Shown: positions 34,236 to 43,190 of the stretch, in pieces
How positions within the stretch are numbered: position 1 is the stretch's first letter
Layout: every line of letters begins with the position of its first letter
NCBI RefSeq assembly: GCF_006065315.1
Contig: NZ_CP040749.1
Coordinates: 4,982,001-5,046,000, forward strand
Length of the DNA stretch: 64,000 nucleotides
DNA from: Aureibaculum algae
Lineage (GTDB): Bacteria; Bacteroidota; Bacteroidia; Flavobacteriales; Flavobacteriaceae
Direction: 5' to 3'
Notes under the pieces: generated by a model
What the model was told of the DNA's origin: nothing
Databases searched by the model: none
What the model saw: only the letters and a program-made list of their open reading frames with translations
Program-made: the position numbers and the translations under genes

Positions 34236-35189
34236 ATGAACTCACATATACTAAAAGTTGCTTTAGCTCAAATTTCACCTGTTTGGTTAGATAAAGACAA
34301 AACTCTTGAAAAAATTGCTTCAAATATTAAAAGTGCTGCGAATCAAAATTGTGAATTAGTTGTTTTTGGAGAGGCTCTATTGCCTGGTTATCCTTTTTGG
34401 TTATCACTAACTGGCGGTGCCGAATGGAACACCAAAACAAATAAAGAACTCCATGCACACTATGCAAATAATTCAATTCAAATTGAAGCTGGAGAGCTAG
34501 ATAGTATTTGTAAATTGGCACAAGAAAATACTATTGCCATATATTTAGGCATAATTGAAAGAGCAAAAAATAGAGGAGGTCATAGCCTATATTGTTCACT
34601 TGTATATATCAATCAGAAAGGAGAAATACAGTCGATACATAGAAAACTTCAACCAACCTATGACGAACGTTTAACTTGGGCCCCTGGCGATGGAAACGGA
34701 TTACGAGTGCATCCACTTAAAAATTTTACGGTAGGTGGTTTAAATTGTTGGGAGAATTGGATGCCATTACCAAGAACTGCTTTGTATGGTATGGGAGAAG
34801 ATTTACATATTGCAGTTTGGCCTGGCAGTGACCATAACACCAAAGACATAACTCGATTTATAGCAAGAGAATCACGTTCATTCGTAATCTCTGTATCTAG
34901 CTTAATGGCTAAAAGTGATTTTCCTAAAAACACACCACATTTAGAAAAAATACTTAAAAATGCTCCAGAAGTTTTAGCCAATGGAGGTTCGTGTATTGCT
35001 GGTCCGGATGGCGAATGGTTATTAGAACCTGTTTTACATAAAGAAGGGCTACTTATTGAAACTTTAGATTTTAATAGGGTATTAGAAGAACGTCAGAATT
35101 TCGATCCTGTTGGGCATTATTCACGACCAGATGTTACTAAACTTATGGTAAACAGAGAGCGACAACAAATAATTGAGATTAAAGAGTAG
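34236..35189 (+). CDS. Nitrilase-family carbon-nitrogen hydrolase
   Basis: Hydrolase of 317 residues with the Glu-Lys-Cys triad: Glu46 in FGEALLPGYPFW, Lys137 in IHRKLQPTYDERL, and Cys171 in GGLNCWENWMP. The CWEN context and GYPFW follow true nitrilases (nitrile or cyanide-type substrates) rather than amidases. Family length and the C-terminal VGHYSRPDVTKL block are normal. No nitrile-pathway neighbour is present: the gene lies between the UbiA gene and the pseudouridine synthase gene, so the natural substrate is unknown. Established: the family hydrolyses C-N triple bonds to acids and ammonia. Inferred: nitrilase activity here. Confidence 0.92.
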   Translation: MNSHILKVALAQISPVWLDKDKTLEKIASNIKSAANQNCELVVFGEALLPGYPFWLSLTGGAEWNTKTNKELHAHYANNSIQIEAGELDSICKLAQENTIAIYLGIIERAKNRGGHSLYCSLVYINQKGEIQSIHRKLQPTYDERLTWAPGDGNGLRVHPLKNFTVGGLNCWENWMPLPRTALYGMGEDLHIAVWPGSDHNTKDITRFIARESRSFVISVSSLMAKSDFPKNTPHLEKILKNAPEVLANGGSCIAGPDGEWLLEPVLHKEGLLIETLDFNRVLEERQNFDPVGHYSRPDVTKLMVNRERQQIIEIKE

Positions 35190-35209
35190 TTTAAATTCCC
35201 TAAATGTAT

Positions 35210-35217
35210 TAATTTTG
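35210..35217 (+). promoter_or_regulatory. -7 promoter element of the pseudouridine synthase gene
   Basis: TAATTTTG followed by CCG lies 44 bases before the ATG at 35262, giving a leader of about 38 bases. Confidence 0.6.
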
Positions 35218-35261
35218 CCGTTCAAACTTCTAACTATAAGAAGTTCATAAAAATATATAAA

Positions 35262-36155
35262 ATGGCAAAACAAAACTCGTCGAGAGGACGACAAGCCAAA
35301 ACGTCTTCTCCAAATTCAGATTCAAAAAAGAAATCAACTACGGTAAGAAAGTCTTTTAATAAAGGTAAAACTTTTACAAAAGGTAAAGCAAACCCATATA
35401 GAAAGGACATCAGAAAAGACACTCCAAAACAACGTCTTGAAGAGCCTACCGAAATCAGATTGAATAAATACATTTCCAATTCTGGAATATGTTCTCGTAG
35501 AGAAGCTGATACCTACATTAAAGCTGGAAGTGCTACTGTTAACGGTAAGGTAATTACCGAAATGGGCTATAAAGTAAAACCGACAGATGATGTTCGTTTT
35601 GATGACGTATCAATTAATCCAGAACCAAAACGCTATGTTTTACTTAATAAACCAAAGAATTACATTACCACTATGGATGATGAACGTGGTAGACATACTG
35701 TAATGGAATTGGTTGGCAAAGCTACAAAAGAACGCATTTATCCAGTAGGAAGGTTGGATAGAAATACTACTGGCTTATTACTTTTTACTAACGATGGTGA
35801 AATGGCTAAAAAACTAACACACCCTAAGCATAATATTAAAAAATTATACCATGCTTCTCTTGATAAAAAATTAGCATTAACCGATTTACAAAAAATTTCT
35901 GAAAACTTTGTACTAGAAGGTAAAATGGTCTTTGTAGATGCAATTTCTTATATAGAAAATGAATCAAAAACGGAAATCGGTATTGAAATACACTCTGGAA
36001 GAAACCGAATTGTTAGAAAAATATTTGAACATTTTGGATATAAAGTGACTAAATTAGACCGTGTTATTTTTGCTGGTATGACCAAGAAAAACTTACCAAG
36101 AGGACATTGGAAGCACTTAACACAGCAAGAAGTTAATAATTTGAAGATGATTTAA
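35262..36155 (+). CDS. RluB/RsuA-type ribosomal RNA pseudouridine synthase
   Basis: Converts a uridine in ribosomal RNA to pseudouridine; cytoplasmic. The 297 residues begin with about 60 highly basic, low-complexity residues (Lys, Ser, Thr, Gly, Arg). An S4 RNA-binding domain follows (IRLNKYISNSGICSRREADTYI, about 67-115). The catalytic domain has PVGRLDRNTTGLLLFTNDG with the catalytic Asp and HSGRNRIVRKIFEHFGY at the end. The family (RsuA/RluB/RluE/RluF) cannot be resolved further, but RluB is likely from the layout. The basic extension is unusual in E. coli but frequent in Bacteroidota. It is separated from lpxB by 166 bases holding palindromes. Confidence 0.94.
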   Translation: MAKQNSSRGRQAKTSSPNSDSKKKSTTVRKSFNKGKTFTKGKANPYRKDIRKDTPKQRLEEPTEIRLNKYISNSGICSRREADTYIKAGSATVNGKVITEMGYKVKPTDDVRFDDVSINPEPKRYVLLNKPKNYITTMDDERGRHTVMELVGKATKERIYPVGRLDRNTTGLLLFTNDGEMAKKLTHPKHNIKKLYHASLDKKLALTDLQKISENFVLEGKMVFVDAISYIENESKTEIGIEIHSGRNRIVRKIFEHFGYKVTKLDRVIFAGMTKKNLPRGHWKHLTQQEVNNLKMI

Positions 36156-36194
36156 CATAAGTCATCAAGTTCTAATTTTATAATAAAAATTGTC

Positions 36195-36269
36195 TCCCGA
36201 CGATTCGGGATGAGTGAATTTAATTTCAAGGATTCTAAACCGAAATTCTTGATACCCCATACATTTCGG
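36195..36269. repeat. Palindromic intergenic segment between rluB-like gene and lpxB
   Basis: Two short GC-richer palindromes stand out in this AT-rich gap: TCCCGA-cgat-TCGGGA at 36195-36210 and CCCC-atacatttc-GGGG near 36254-36270. The sequence between them also carries an imperfect repeat (ttcaagg / ccgaaattcttg). It resembles the small palindromic elements found scattered in Bacteroidota genomes; no transposase is present. Confidence 0.45.
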
Positions 36270-36321
36270 GGCTATTGAAAATCACTTGAACAGACGGTAA
36301 TATTAGAATAAAATATATAAA

Positions 36322-37428
36322 GTGAAATATTACATCATAGTAGGAGAAGCCTCAGGAGATTTACATGCTTCAAACCTAATGAAAGCATTGCAGAAAAAAG
36401 ATGCAAATGCTGAGTTTAGGTTCTGGGGTGGAGACTTGATGGAATCCGTTGGCGGCACCTTAGTTAAGCATTATAAAGACCGAGCTTTTATGGGTTTTTC
36501 GGAAGTTATCTTCAATCTTCGAAAAATTTTAGGGCTAATTTCTTTCTGCAAAAAAGATATTGCTCAATACCAACCAGATCATATTATTTTTGTTGATAAT
36601 TCTGGTTTCAATTTGCGTATCGCAAAATGGGCAAAAAAAGAAGGTTTTAAAACCAACTATTATATATCACCTCAAGTTTGGGCGTCAAGAGCAAGCCGTG
36701 TAAAGGACATAAAGCGTGATATAGATAACTTATTGGTCATCTTACCTTTTGAAGAGGCTTTTTACGAAAAATATAACTATACAGTAAATTTTGTTGGCCA
36801 TCCTTTGATTGATGCCATTTCAGACAGAACTCAAGTAAGTGAAAAAGCATTTCGCAAAGAATACAACCTAAACGAAAAACCTATCATAGCAATTTTACCT
36901 GGAAGTCGTAAGCAAGAAATAACCAAAATGCTTTCCGTAATGCTTAAAATGGTTGATAAATTTAAGGACTACCAATTTGTAATTGCAGGTGCACCAAGTC
37001 AAGATTTTGAATTTTACAAAACTTTTATAAAGGATTCTAATGTTAAGTTTATATCAAACAAAACATATGATTTGTTATCCGTTTCATACGCTGCTTTAGT
37101 GACGTCTGGTACTGCCACATTAGAAACTGCTTTGTTTAAAGTACCACAAGTAGTATGCTATAAAGCGAGTAATATATCCTATCAAATAGCCAAACGAATT
37201 ATCACGTTAAAATTTATATCATTGGTGAATTTAATTATGGATCGTGAAGTGGTCACTGAACTTATTCAGCATGACTTTAATCCGAAAAGATTAGAGAAAG
37301 AGCTCACTAATATATTGGACAACAAATACAGGGAAAAGCTCTTTTTAGACTATTTTGAATTAGAGAAAAAATTAGGAGGTAAAGGTGCCAGTGATAAAGC
37401 TGCAGGGTTAATCTATAACTCTAAATAG
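36322..37428 (+). CDS. lpxB: Lipid-A-disaccharide synthase
   Basis: GT19 glycosyltransferase that joins UDP-2,3-diacylglucosamine and lipid X into the lipid A disaccharide; peripheral inner-membrane enzyme. It has 368 residues from a GTG start. Family stretches are VGEASGDLHASNLMKAL, RFWGGDLMESVGG, FVDNSGFNLRIAKWA, YYISPQVWASRASRVKDI, and ILPGSRKQEI in the donor site, with LVTSGTATLETAL near the C-terminus. The gene is normal in length. It overlaps the convergent MATE gene by 8 bases with no terminator between. lpxH, the preceding step of the pathway, is about 19 kb away at 56419. Confidence 0.97.
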   Translation: MKYYIIVGEASGDLHASNLMKALQKKDANAEFRFWGGDLMESVGGTLVKHYKDRAFMGFSEVIFNLRKILGLISFCKKDIAQYQPDHIIFVDNSGFNLRIAKWAKKEGFKTNYYISPQVWASRASRVKDIKRDIDNLLVILPFEEAFYEKYNYTVNFVGHPLIDAISDRTQVSEKAFRKEYNLNEKPIIAILPGSRKQEITKMLSVMLKMVDKFKDYQFVIAGAPSQDFEFYKTFIKDSNVKFISNKTYDLLSVSYAALVTSGTATLETALFKVPQVVCYKASNISYQIAKRIITLKFISLVNLIMDREVVTELIQHDFNPKRLEKELTNILDNKYREKLFLDYFELEKKLGGKGASDKAAGLIYNSK

Positions 37429-38758
37429 TAGTATTGACCAAATACTTCCTCCTAAAAACAATCACCAATATAATTGTTCTTAAAAACATCCAAACGGTAA
37501 AAGCTATCCATATCGCATATAGCTTTAAATCAAAATAATCACCAATTAATAACACCGGTATAAACCCTAAAAAAGTGGCAATCAATAATGTATTTCTAAG
37601 CGTAACAGCTTCAGCCAAACCTTTAAACAATCCGTCAAAAACAAAGGCAATGGCATTTAAGGGTTGCATTAATAAAACAATCCAAAAAATAGCATAAAAG
37701 GAATCTAAAACTTCTGTTTCTTGTGTAAAAGCTTTACCGATAGGTATATAAAATATAAAACAAATAATCGCCAAAATAAACGCTATGACAATTGCATATT
37801 TACTGAGGTCAATGCTCAATTTCCATAAACTTTTATAATCTTTTTCTCCTAATAACCTACCCGAAACAATGTTACCGACACTTGCATACCCATCAATAAA
37901 AAAAGCAAAAAACAACCATATTTGAAATGCGATTGTTTGAGCCGCTATATAATTGTTTCCATAAGCAGTAGCATAAGAATTGGCAAAATAAATAGCAATA
38001 TTTAAAGACAATGCTCTTATAAATAAGTTTAAACTCAACAGTAGTAATCGTTTTATTTCGGTATTAAATGGCCATTGGAACTTCAATTCGAACGGTGTTT
38101 TTTTAATGAACAAATACAAAGCCATTACTGCCATTACAACTTGAGAAGTAAGACTGGCATATGCGGCACCTTCAATATGCATTGCTGGAATAAAACCCTC
38201 AATACCAAATACCAAAACAAAGTCTAAACCAACATTCAAAAGTAAGCCCGTAATACTAATTATCATAGGCCAAAACGTATTTTGCAAACCTCTGAAAACA
38301 CCAAAAATTGAAAACACCAATAACGTTAATGGTAGCCCAACAGCTCTAATCTTATAATAAGCAACTGTATAATTCAAAATAAGTCCCTCTGCATTATAGA
38401 GTTTAAAAATAAATTCAACAAAAGCTATGGATATGAAATACAGAATAGCACTTAATGCTAAATTAATTACAATAATTTGGGTTGGTAAAGATTGTATTTC
38501 ATCTAATCTATTAGCTCCAAAATAACGCGAAATTATGGCAGATATAGCCGAACGTGTTTGAGCTAAAATCCAGATTAAAGCAGACAAAAAAGAACCTGCA
38601 ATACCTACCGCAGCCAATGCCTCTGTAGCATTTACATCAATATTACCTACTATTGCAGTATCTGTTAGAGAAAGCAATGGTTCTGCAATACCTGCTATTA
38701 GTGCTGGGAGTGCTAATTTATTAATATATGTAAAGGTAACTTTTGGTTTGGATTGCAT
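37421..38758 (-). CDS. MATE-family efflux transporter
   Basis: Multidrug and toxic-compound extrusion type antiporter of 445 residues with twelve hydrophobic helices in two MatE halves. Recognisable segments are ALPALIAGIAEPLLSLTDTAIVG at the start, FLSALIWILAQTRSAISAIISRYFGA, and SVGNIVSGRLLGEKDYKSLW in the second half. The protein exchanges H+ or Na+ for cations or drugs; the substrate is unknown. It is the DinF-like subgroup by the short N-terminus and EPLLSLTDTAIVG motif. It is transcribed towards lpxB and overlaps its last 8 bases. A near -7 element (GAACTTTG) lies about 30 bases upstream. Confidence 0.93.
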   Translation of the reverse strand: MQSKPKVTFTYINKLALPALIAGIAEPLLSLTDTAIVGNIDVNATEALAAVGIAGSFLSALIWILAQTRSAISAIISRYFGANRLDEIQSLPTQIIVINLALSAILYFISIAFVEFIFKLYNAEGLILNYTVAYYKIRAVGLPLTLLVFSIFGVFRGLQNTFWPMIISITGLLLNVGLDFVLVFGIEGFIPAMHIEGAAYASLTSQVVMAVMALYLFIKKTPFELKFQWPFNTEIKRLLLLSLNLFIRALSLNIAIYFANSYATAYGNNYIAAQTIAFQIWLFFAFFIDGYASVGNIVSGRLLGEKDYKSLWKLSIDLSKYAIVIAFILAIICFIFYIPIGKAFTQETEVLDSFYAIFWIVLLMQPLNAIAFVFDGLFKGLAEAVTLRNTLLIATFLGFIPVLLIGDYFDLKLYAIWIAFTVWMFLRTIILVIVFRRKYLVNTTI

Positions 38759-39099
38759 GCTACTAAATCAGCCGGTTTTAAAATGCAAAGTTCGGCAATT
38801 AATTATCAACAAAGAAAGAATAAAAAAAGAGAAAAATAGATGACTATAAAAATGGGAAAAGCCCCAAATGACATGAGATGCAGATGAGGCTTTTAATTAA
38901 ATAACTCTAAATTTAATTTCTTTAAATAGTACTTTGACTATTCACAATATTTTTAAGTATTTGGGATGTTACTTACTTCAAAGATAGGTCAGAAAAGGAT
39001 TAATTTAAAGTAAATTAAACGTAAGTATTGTTTTTCTTAACAAATGGTATAGATTTAACAATAAATGGTAAATTGATACTTATTTAATACTATACATAT
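38759..39099. other. Divergent intergenic region MATE/comEC
   Basis: 341 AT-rich bases without a supported gene. It contains a possible hairpin (38857-38894) and a near -7 element for the MATE gene. Towards comEC a CATATTTG precedes and touches its TTG start. No tRNA or rRNA is visible. Confidence 0.5.
38857..38894 (-). other. Possible RNA hairpin upstream of the MATE gene
   Basis: In minus-strand sense, AAAAGCCTC can pair with GGGGCTTTT (9 bp, one G-U) around a 20-base loop. It lies about 100 bases upstream of the MATE start, beyond the near -7 element. It could be a short terminator, a leader element or chance. Confidence 0.3.
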
Positions 39100-41130
39100 T
39101 TGAAAATACTAAAATACATACCTGCACAACTTGTCTTTTTTTTAATTATTGGTATCGTGTTAGGATTCTATATTCAATTAAGTCTTTTTCTAATAAGTGC
39201 ATTCTTAGTTTTTTCCATCCTATTGCTATTAATAACCTACTTACTTTCGAAGAAAAAGGAAAATCAGTATCATTATTTTACTTTCTGTACTTACGCTGTT
39301 TTTATCCTCATAGGTTTTGCTTCAGTTACCTTTAAAAATCCTAATGTAAATGAAAAAAATTATCTCAACCATTTGTCAGATAATTCAAATGAAACGGAGT
39401 TAATAATTGTGGACATATTAAAACCAAACGCTTATTACGACAGCTATATTGCTAAAGTTGTCAGCATTAACGGTGCTCAATCGGTAGGGAAAATAAAACT
39501 TAATATCCTTATAGATTCTATAAAGAACGATTTTTCCATAGATGATAAAATCATGGTTTTTGAAAATTTCAAGGAAATTGATAAACCTTTAAATCCATTT
39601 CAATTTAATTACAAAAATTATTTGATCAAACAACAGGTTCATCATCAAATGACAATTTATGATGGTGCCATAATACCCTTAAATAATAATAAAACATCTT
39701 TAAAAGGACTAGCACATTCCTTTAGAAAAAAAATAAATAGTTCATTACTTGATAATGGGTTTGAAGGAGATGAGTTAGCCATAATTAATGCATTACTGTT
39801 AGGGCAACGTCAAGAAATATCAAAAGAAATCATAGAAAATTACCAAAATGCTGGAGCCATTCACATTTTAGCTGTTTCAGGATTGCATGTTGGAATAATC
39901 TTATTATTGCTCAACTTTTTATTTACACCTTTAGAAAGACTAAAACAGGGCAAGATTATAAAATTAAGCATTGTTGTGCTCATTTTATGGGCATTTGCAT
40001 TTATTGCGGGTTTATCAGCGTCAGTTATTAGAGCAGTCACAATGTTTACTGCAGTTGCCATAGCATTAGCAACAAAAAAAGAGATTAATACTTACAAAAC
40101 CTTATTAATTTCTGTTTTCTTTCTGTTATTATTTAATCCTTTTTATCTTTTTGAAGTTGGTTTTCAACTCAGTTATTTAGCAGTGTTTTTTATAGTTTGG
40201 GTACAACCAAAATTATATAATCTATGGAAACCTAAGTATAAAGTAATTGATTACACTTGGCAACTGTTTACGGTTTCTATAGCCGCTCAATTAGGTGTTT
40301 TGCCTCTGAGTTTGTATTATTTTCACCAATTTCCAGGCCTGTTTTTTGTCGCTAACCTTATAATTATTCCCTTTTTAGGGCTAATTTTAGGATTTGGCAT
40401 ATTTGTAATTCTCCTCGCTCTGTTGGATATATTACCGAATTTCATTGCCAATGTATATGAAGAAGTAATCTCTATTCTTAATGCAACTGTGGGTTGGATA
40501 GGAAAACAAGAGTCTTTCTTATTTCAGAATATTTCTTTTACCATTATATCAACTATTTTAAGTTATGCAGTCATTATTACTTTTTTTAAATGGTTTGAAA
40601 CTAAGAATAAATCACTTTTAAAATATGCTTTGATTGCCGTTGTACTATTTCAATCGAATTTAATTCTAGAAAAATACAATACCCAGCACGGATCTGAATT
40701 TGTAATTTTTAATAAACCGAGGTATTCCATTCTTTTAAATAGAAATGGTAATAAAACCAGTATTGAACATAATTTTGACAGCATAGCCCATAAAGGGCTT
40801 ATTAAGGACTATTTAATCGGCACAAATTCAAAGCTTGAATCCGATGAAAATTTAATAAAAAACACCTATCAATTTGGGGCTAAAAGATTAATTGTAATTG
40901 ACAGTTTTAGTATTTACAAAAATTTAAATATCAATCCAGAAATAATTTGGTTGCGAAACTCACCAAAGTTAAATTTAGACCGATTAATAGATCAAATGAA
41001 TCCAAAAACAATAATTGCTGATGCCTCAAACTACAAAAACCTTGTAGAACAATGGCAAAAAACGAGTAAAACCAACAATATTCACTTCCATTACACCGTT
41101 AAAGATGGAGCATTTATGGAAAAATACTAA
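39100..41130 (+). CDS. comEC: ComEC/Rec2-family DNA-uptake channel protein
   Basis: Inner-membrane protein of 676 residues. The N-terminus has three hydrophobic segments and a DUF4131 domain (about 25-190), followed by the Competence domain with about ten helices (about 230-500). The hallmark AIHILAVSGLHVGIILLLL is clear. A soluble C-terminal part (about 510-676) occupies the place of the metallo-beta-lactamase domain of longer ComEC proteins but shows no HxHxDH motif. Established: ComEC translocates single-stranded DNA in competent bacteria. The start is a TTG that aligns with the family N-terminus (KILKYIPAQL). dprA at 47 kb is a functional partner. Confidence 0.9.
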   Translation: MKILKYIPAQLVFFLIIGIVLGFYIQLSLFLISAFLVFSILLLLITYLLSKKKENQYHYFTFCTYAVFILIGFASVTFKNPNVNEKNYLNHLSDNSNETELIIVDILKPNAYYDSYIAKVVSINGAQSVGKIKLNILIDSIKNDFSIDDKIMVFENFKEIDKPLNPFQFNYKNYLIKQQVHHQMTIYDGAIIPLNNNKTSLKGLAHSFRKKINSSLLDNGFEGDELAIINALLLGQRQEISKEIIENYQNAGAIHILAVSGLHVGIILLLLNFLFTPLERLKQGKIIKLSIVVLILWAFAFIAGLSASVIRAVTMFTAVAIALATKKEINTYKTLLISVFFLLLFNPFYLFEVGFQLSYLAVFFIVWVQPKLYNLWKPKYKVIDYTWQLFTVSIAAQLGVLPLSLYYFHQFPGLFFVANLIIIPFLGLILGFGIFVILLALLDILPNFIANVYEEVISILNATVGWIGKQESFLFQNISFTIISTILSYAVIITFFKWFETKNKSLLKYALIAVVLFQSNLILEKYNTQHGSEFVIFNKPRYSILLNRNGNKTSIEHNFDSIAHKGLIKDYLIGTNSKLESDENLIKNTYQFGAKRLIVIDSFSIYKNLNINPEIIWLRNSPKLNLDRLIDQMNPKTIIADASNYKNLVEQWQKTSKTNNIHFHYTVKDGAFMEKY

Positions 41131-41145
41131 ACCAGTTCAAATACC

Positions 41146-41153
41146 TATATTTG
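41146..41153 (+). promoter_or_regulatory. -7 promoter element fixing the nucleotidyltransferase start
   Basis: TATATTTG followed by CTT. Its TTG (41151-41153) is the first possible start of the open frame but is promoter sequence, so the ATG at 41178 is used. Confidence 0.7.
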
Positions 41154-41177
41154 CTTTCTTTAAAAACAAAGTTACTT

Positions 41178-42185
41178 ATGAAAATTATTGTCCCTATGGC
41201 AGGTATAGGTTCTCGCCTAAGACCTCACACTTTAACAATACCTAAACCTTTAACATTAATAGCCGGAAAACCCATTGTACAACGATTGGTTGAAGACATC
41301 GCTGCTGTTTTGAAACAAGATGTTGAAGAAATTGCTTTTATAATAGGTCCTACTTTTCCAAAGGATACTGAAAGTAAATTATTAGCTATTGCAAAAGACT
41401 TAGGAGCAAAAGGTGTGGTAACAGTTCAAGAAACAGCCTTAGGTACAGCTCATGCTATACAATGTGCAAAGGAATCTTTAAATGGTCCTTGTGTCGTTGC
41501 TTTTGCAGATACGCTTTTTAAAGCTGATTTTACACTTGATGAAAATGCAGATGGTGCTATTTGGGTAAAACAAGTTGAAAACCCTAGTGCTTATGGTGTT
41601 ATAAAAATGCAGGATGGTGTTATTACTGATTTCGTTGAGAAACCAGAAACATTTATTTCAGATTTAGCCATTATAGGTATCTATTACTTTAAAAAGGGTG
41701 AAATTTTACGAAACGAAATTCAATATTTGTTAGATAATGACATCAAAGATAAAGGCGAATATCAGTTAACTGATGCATTAGAAAACATGAAGAAAAAAGG
41801 TATGAAGTTTGTACCTGGTCAAGTTGACGAATGGATGGATTGTGGTAATAAAGCAATCACCGTTGAAACAAATGGTAGAGTTTTGCAATTTGCTAAGCAA
41901 GCCGGACAAAACTTGGTATCAACATCTGTAATTTTAGAAAATTCAGAAATTATAGAACCATGCTATATCGGTGATAATGTAAAGTTAATTAATGCTAAAA
42001 TTGGCCCGAATGTATCACTTGGCACAAATAGTGTAGTAGAAAATTCAACAATTAGTAATTCATTAATTCAAACAAATACTACGATTAAGAATGCAACTTT
42101 AGATAATGCAATGATTGGTAATAATGTTGAATACAATGGTGATTTCACCTCAATAAGCATAGGCGATTATTCAAATTTGGTTTAA
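41178..42185 (+). CDS. Sugar-phosphate nucleotidyltransferase
   Basis: Makes an NDP-sugar from NTP and a sugar 1-phosphate; cytoplasmic. The 335 residues include a Rossmann-like nucleotidyltransferase domain (about 1-235) with the signature KIIVPMAGIGSRLRPHTLTIPKPL and a C-terminal left-handed beta-helix segment (hexapeptide-like repeats: IEPCYIGDNVKLINAKIG, LGTNSVVENSTIS). The DTLFKAD and VEKPE stretches fit glucose 1-phosphate thymidylyl- or uridylyltransferase-like enzymes, but the sugar is not clear. The first ATG is at 41178; an upstream TTG is within a -7 element. It is first in a run with a TPR protein and a DUF4292 lipoprotein (5-base and 1-base gaps). Confidence 0.93.
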   Translation: MKIIVPMAGIGSRLRPHTLTIPKPLTLIAGKPIVQRLVEDIAAVLKQDVEEIAFIIGPTFPKDTESKLLAIAKDLGAKGVVTVQETALGTAHAIQCAKESLNGPCVVAFADTLFKADFTLDENADGAIWVKQVENPSAYGVIKMQDGVITDFVEKPETFISDLAIIGIYYFKKGEILRNEIQYLLDNDIKDKGEYQLTDALENMKKKGMKFVPGQVDEWMDCGNKAITVETNGRVLQFAKQAGQNLVSTSVILENSEIIEPCYIGDNVKLINAKIGPNVSLGTNSVVENSTISNSLIQTNTTIKNATLDNAMIGNNVEYNGDFTSISIGDYSNLV

Positions 42186-42190
42186 GTTTA

Positions 42191-43189
42191 ATGACAAAGT
42201 GGATTAGGCATATCATGGTTTTAATTATGATGAGTTTTTCTTTTATAGGATTTACTCAAAATGATTCATTGGCTCAAGTATTTTTAGAAACAAAAAATGT
42301 AGAAGAGCTTAAAAAAGAACAAAGCGATCTAGACTTTGAAAAGTATTTCTTTGAAGCCTTGCAACAAAAAGCTATCGGTAATTTTGATCAAGCTATTATA
42401 GCTCTAGAAAAATGTCAAGATATAAGAAGTGATGACAAGGCTTTAAATTTTGAGTTTGGTAAAAATTACTTTGAACTCGCAAAATACACCGAAGCTGAAG
42501 CCTTTGTAAAAAGTGCTTTAAAAAAAGATGTAAATAATTTATTTATGCAAATTTTGCTTAGAGATATTTATAACCGTCAAAATAACTTTAAAGCAGCTTT
42601 AGAAGTTCAGAAAAAAATTGCTGAAAGAAATGCCAATTCCGAATTAGATTTAGTTATTCTGTATATTAAAAATAATCAAATTGAAGACGCTAAAAAGATT
42701 CTGTTAGATTTAGAAAAGAAGGGAACATTAGACGAAAATCTCCTACCCTTTAAAGAATCCATTTTAAGCGGCAGTGTTTCAACACCAATCAATGAATCTA
42801 ATGACAAAAATATAGAAAACCAATCTTTAACTGAATTAAAAGCTACCTATCAATCTGAAAAATCATTTAGAGTGTTAAAGCAGTTATTGATTAAGTTAAA
42901 TGATAAAGAGAAATATTTAGAGCTAGAAAAAGAAAGTGCAACAGGAACAGAACTTTTTCCTGCACAACCTTTCGTTTATTTAATGAATGCTAAAGCTCTT
43001 AATTATACCAAAAAATATGATCAAGCACTTCTTAAATTAGAAGAAGGATTAGATTATATAGTTGATGATGCTGTCCTTGAAGCTGATTTTTATGATCAAA
43101 TGGGGCTGAGCTATAAAGGACTAAAAAATAATGTTGAAGCTTCTAAGAATTATAATAAAGCAACAGCAATAAGACAAAAAAAATCATAA
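42191..43189 (+). CDS. Secreted tetratricopeptide-repeat protein
   Basis: Protein of 332 residues with a signal peptide (hydrophobic stretch ending near FIGFTQ) followed by alpha-helical TPR repeats. Repeats are visible around FDQAIIALEKCQDIRSDDKALNFEFGKNYF, TEAEAFVKSALKKDVN, KAALEVQKKIAERN, and near the end in YDQALLKLEEGLDYI and SKNYNKATAIRQ. It is a periplasmic scaffold-type protein; the partner is unknown. It lies 5 bases after the nucleotidyltransferase gene and 1 base before the DUF4292 gene, so the three are clearly co-transcribed. Confidence 0.87.
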   Translation: MTKWIRHIMVLIMMSFSFIGFTQNDSLAQVFLETKNVEELKKEQSDLDFEKYFFEALQQKAIGNFDQAIIALEKCQDIRSDDKALNFEFGKNYFELAKYTEAEAFVKSALKKDVNNLFMQILLRDIYNRQNNFKAALEVQKKIAERNANSELDLVILYIKNNQIEDAKKILLDLEKKGTLDENLLPFKESILSGSVSTPINESNDKNIENQSLTELKATYQSEKSFRVLKQLLIKLNDKEKYLELEKESATGTELFPAQPFVYLMNAKALNYTKKYDQALLKLEEGLDYIVDDAVLEADFYDQMGLSYKGLKNNVEASKNYNKATAIRQKKS

Positions 43190-43190
43190 A

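Noticed and set aside
39090..39102. CATATTTG before comEC as a -7 element that would exclude the TTG start
   Set aside because: It does not match TAnnTTTG exactly, and the family N-terminus aligns with the TTG at 39100, so the start was kept.
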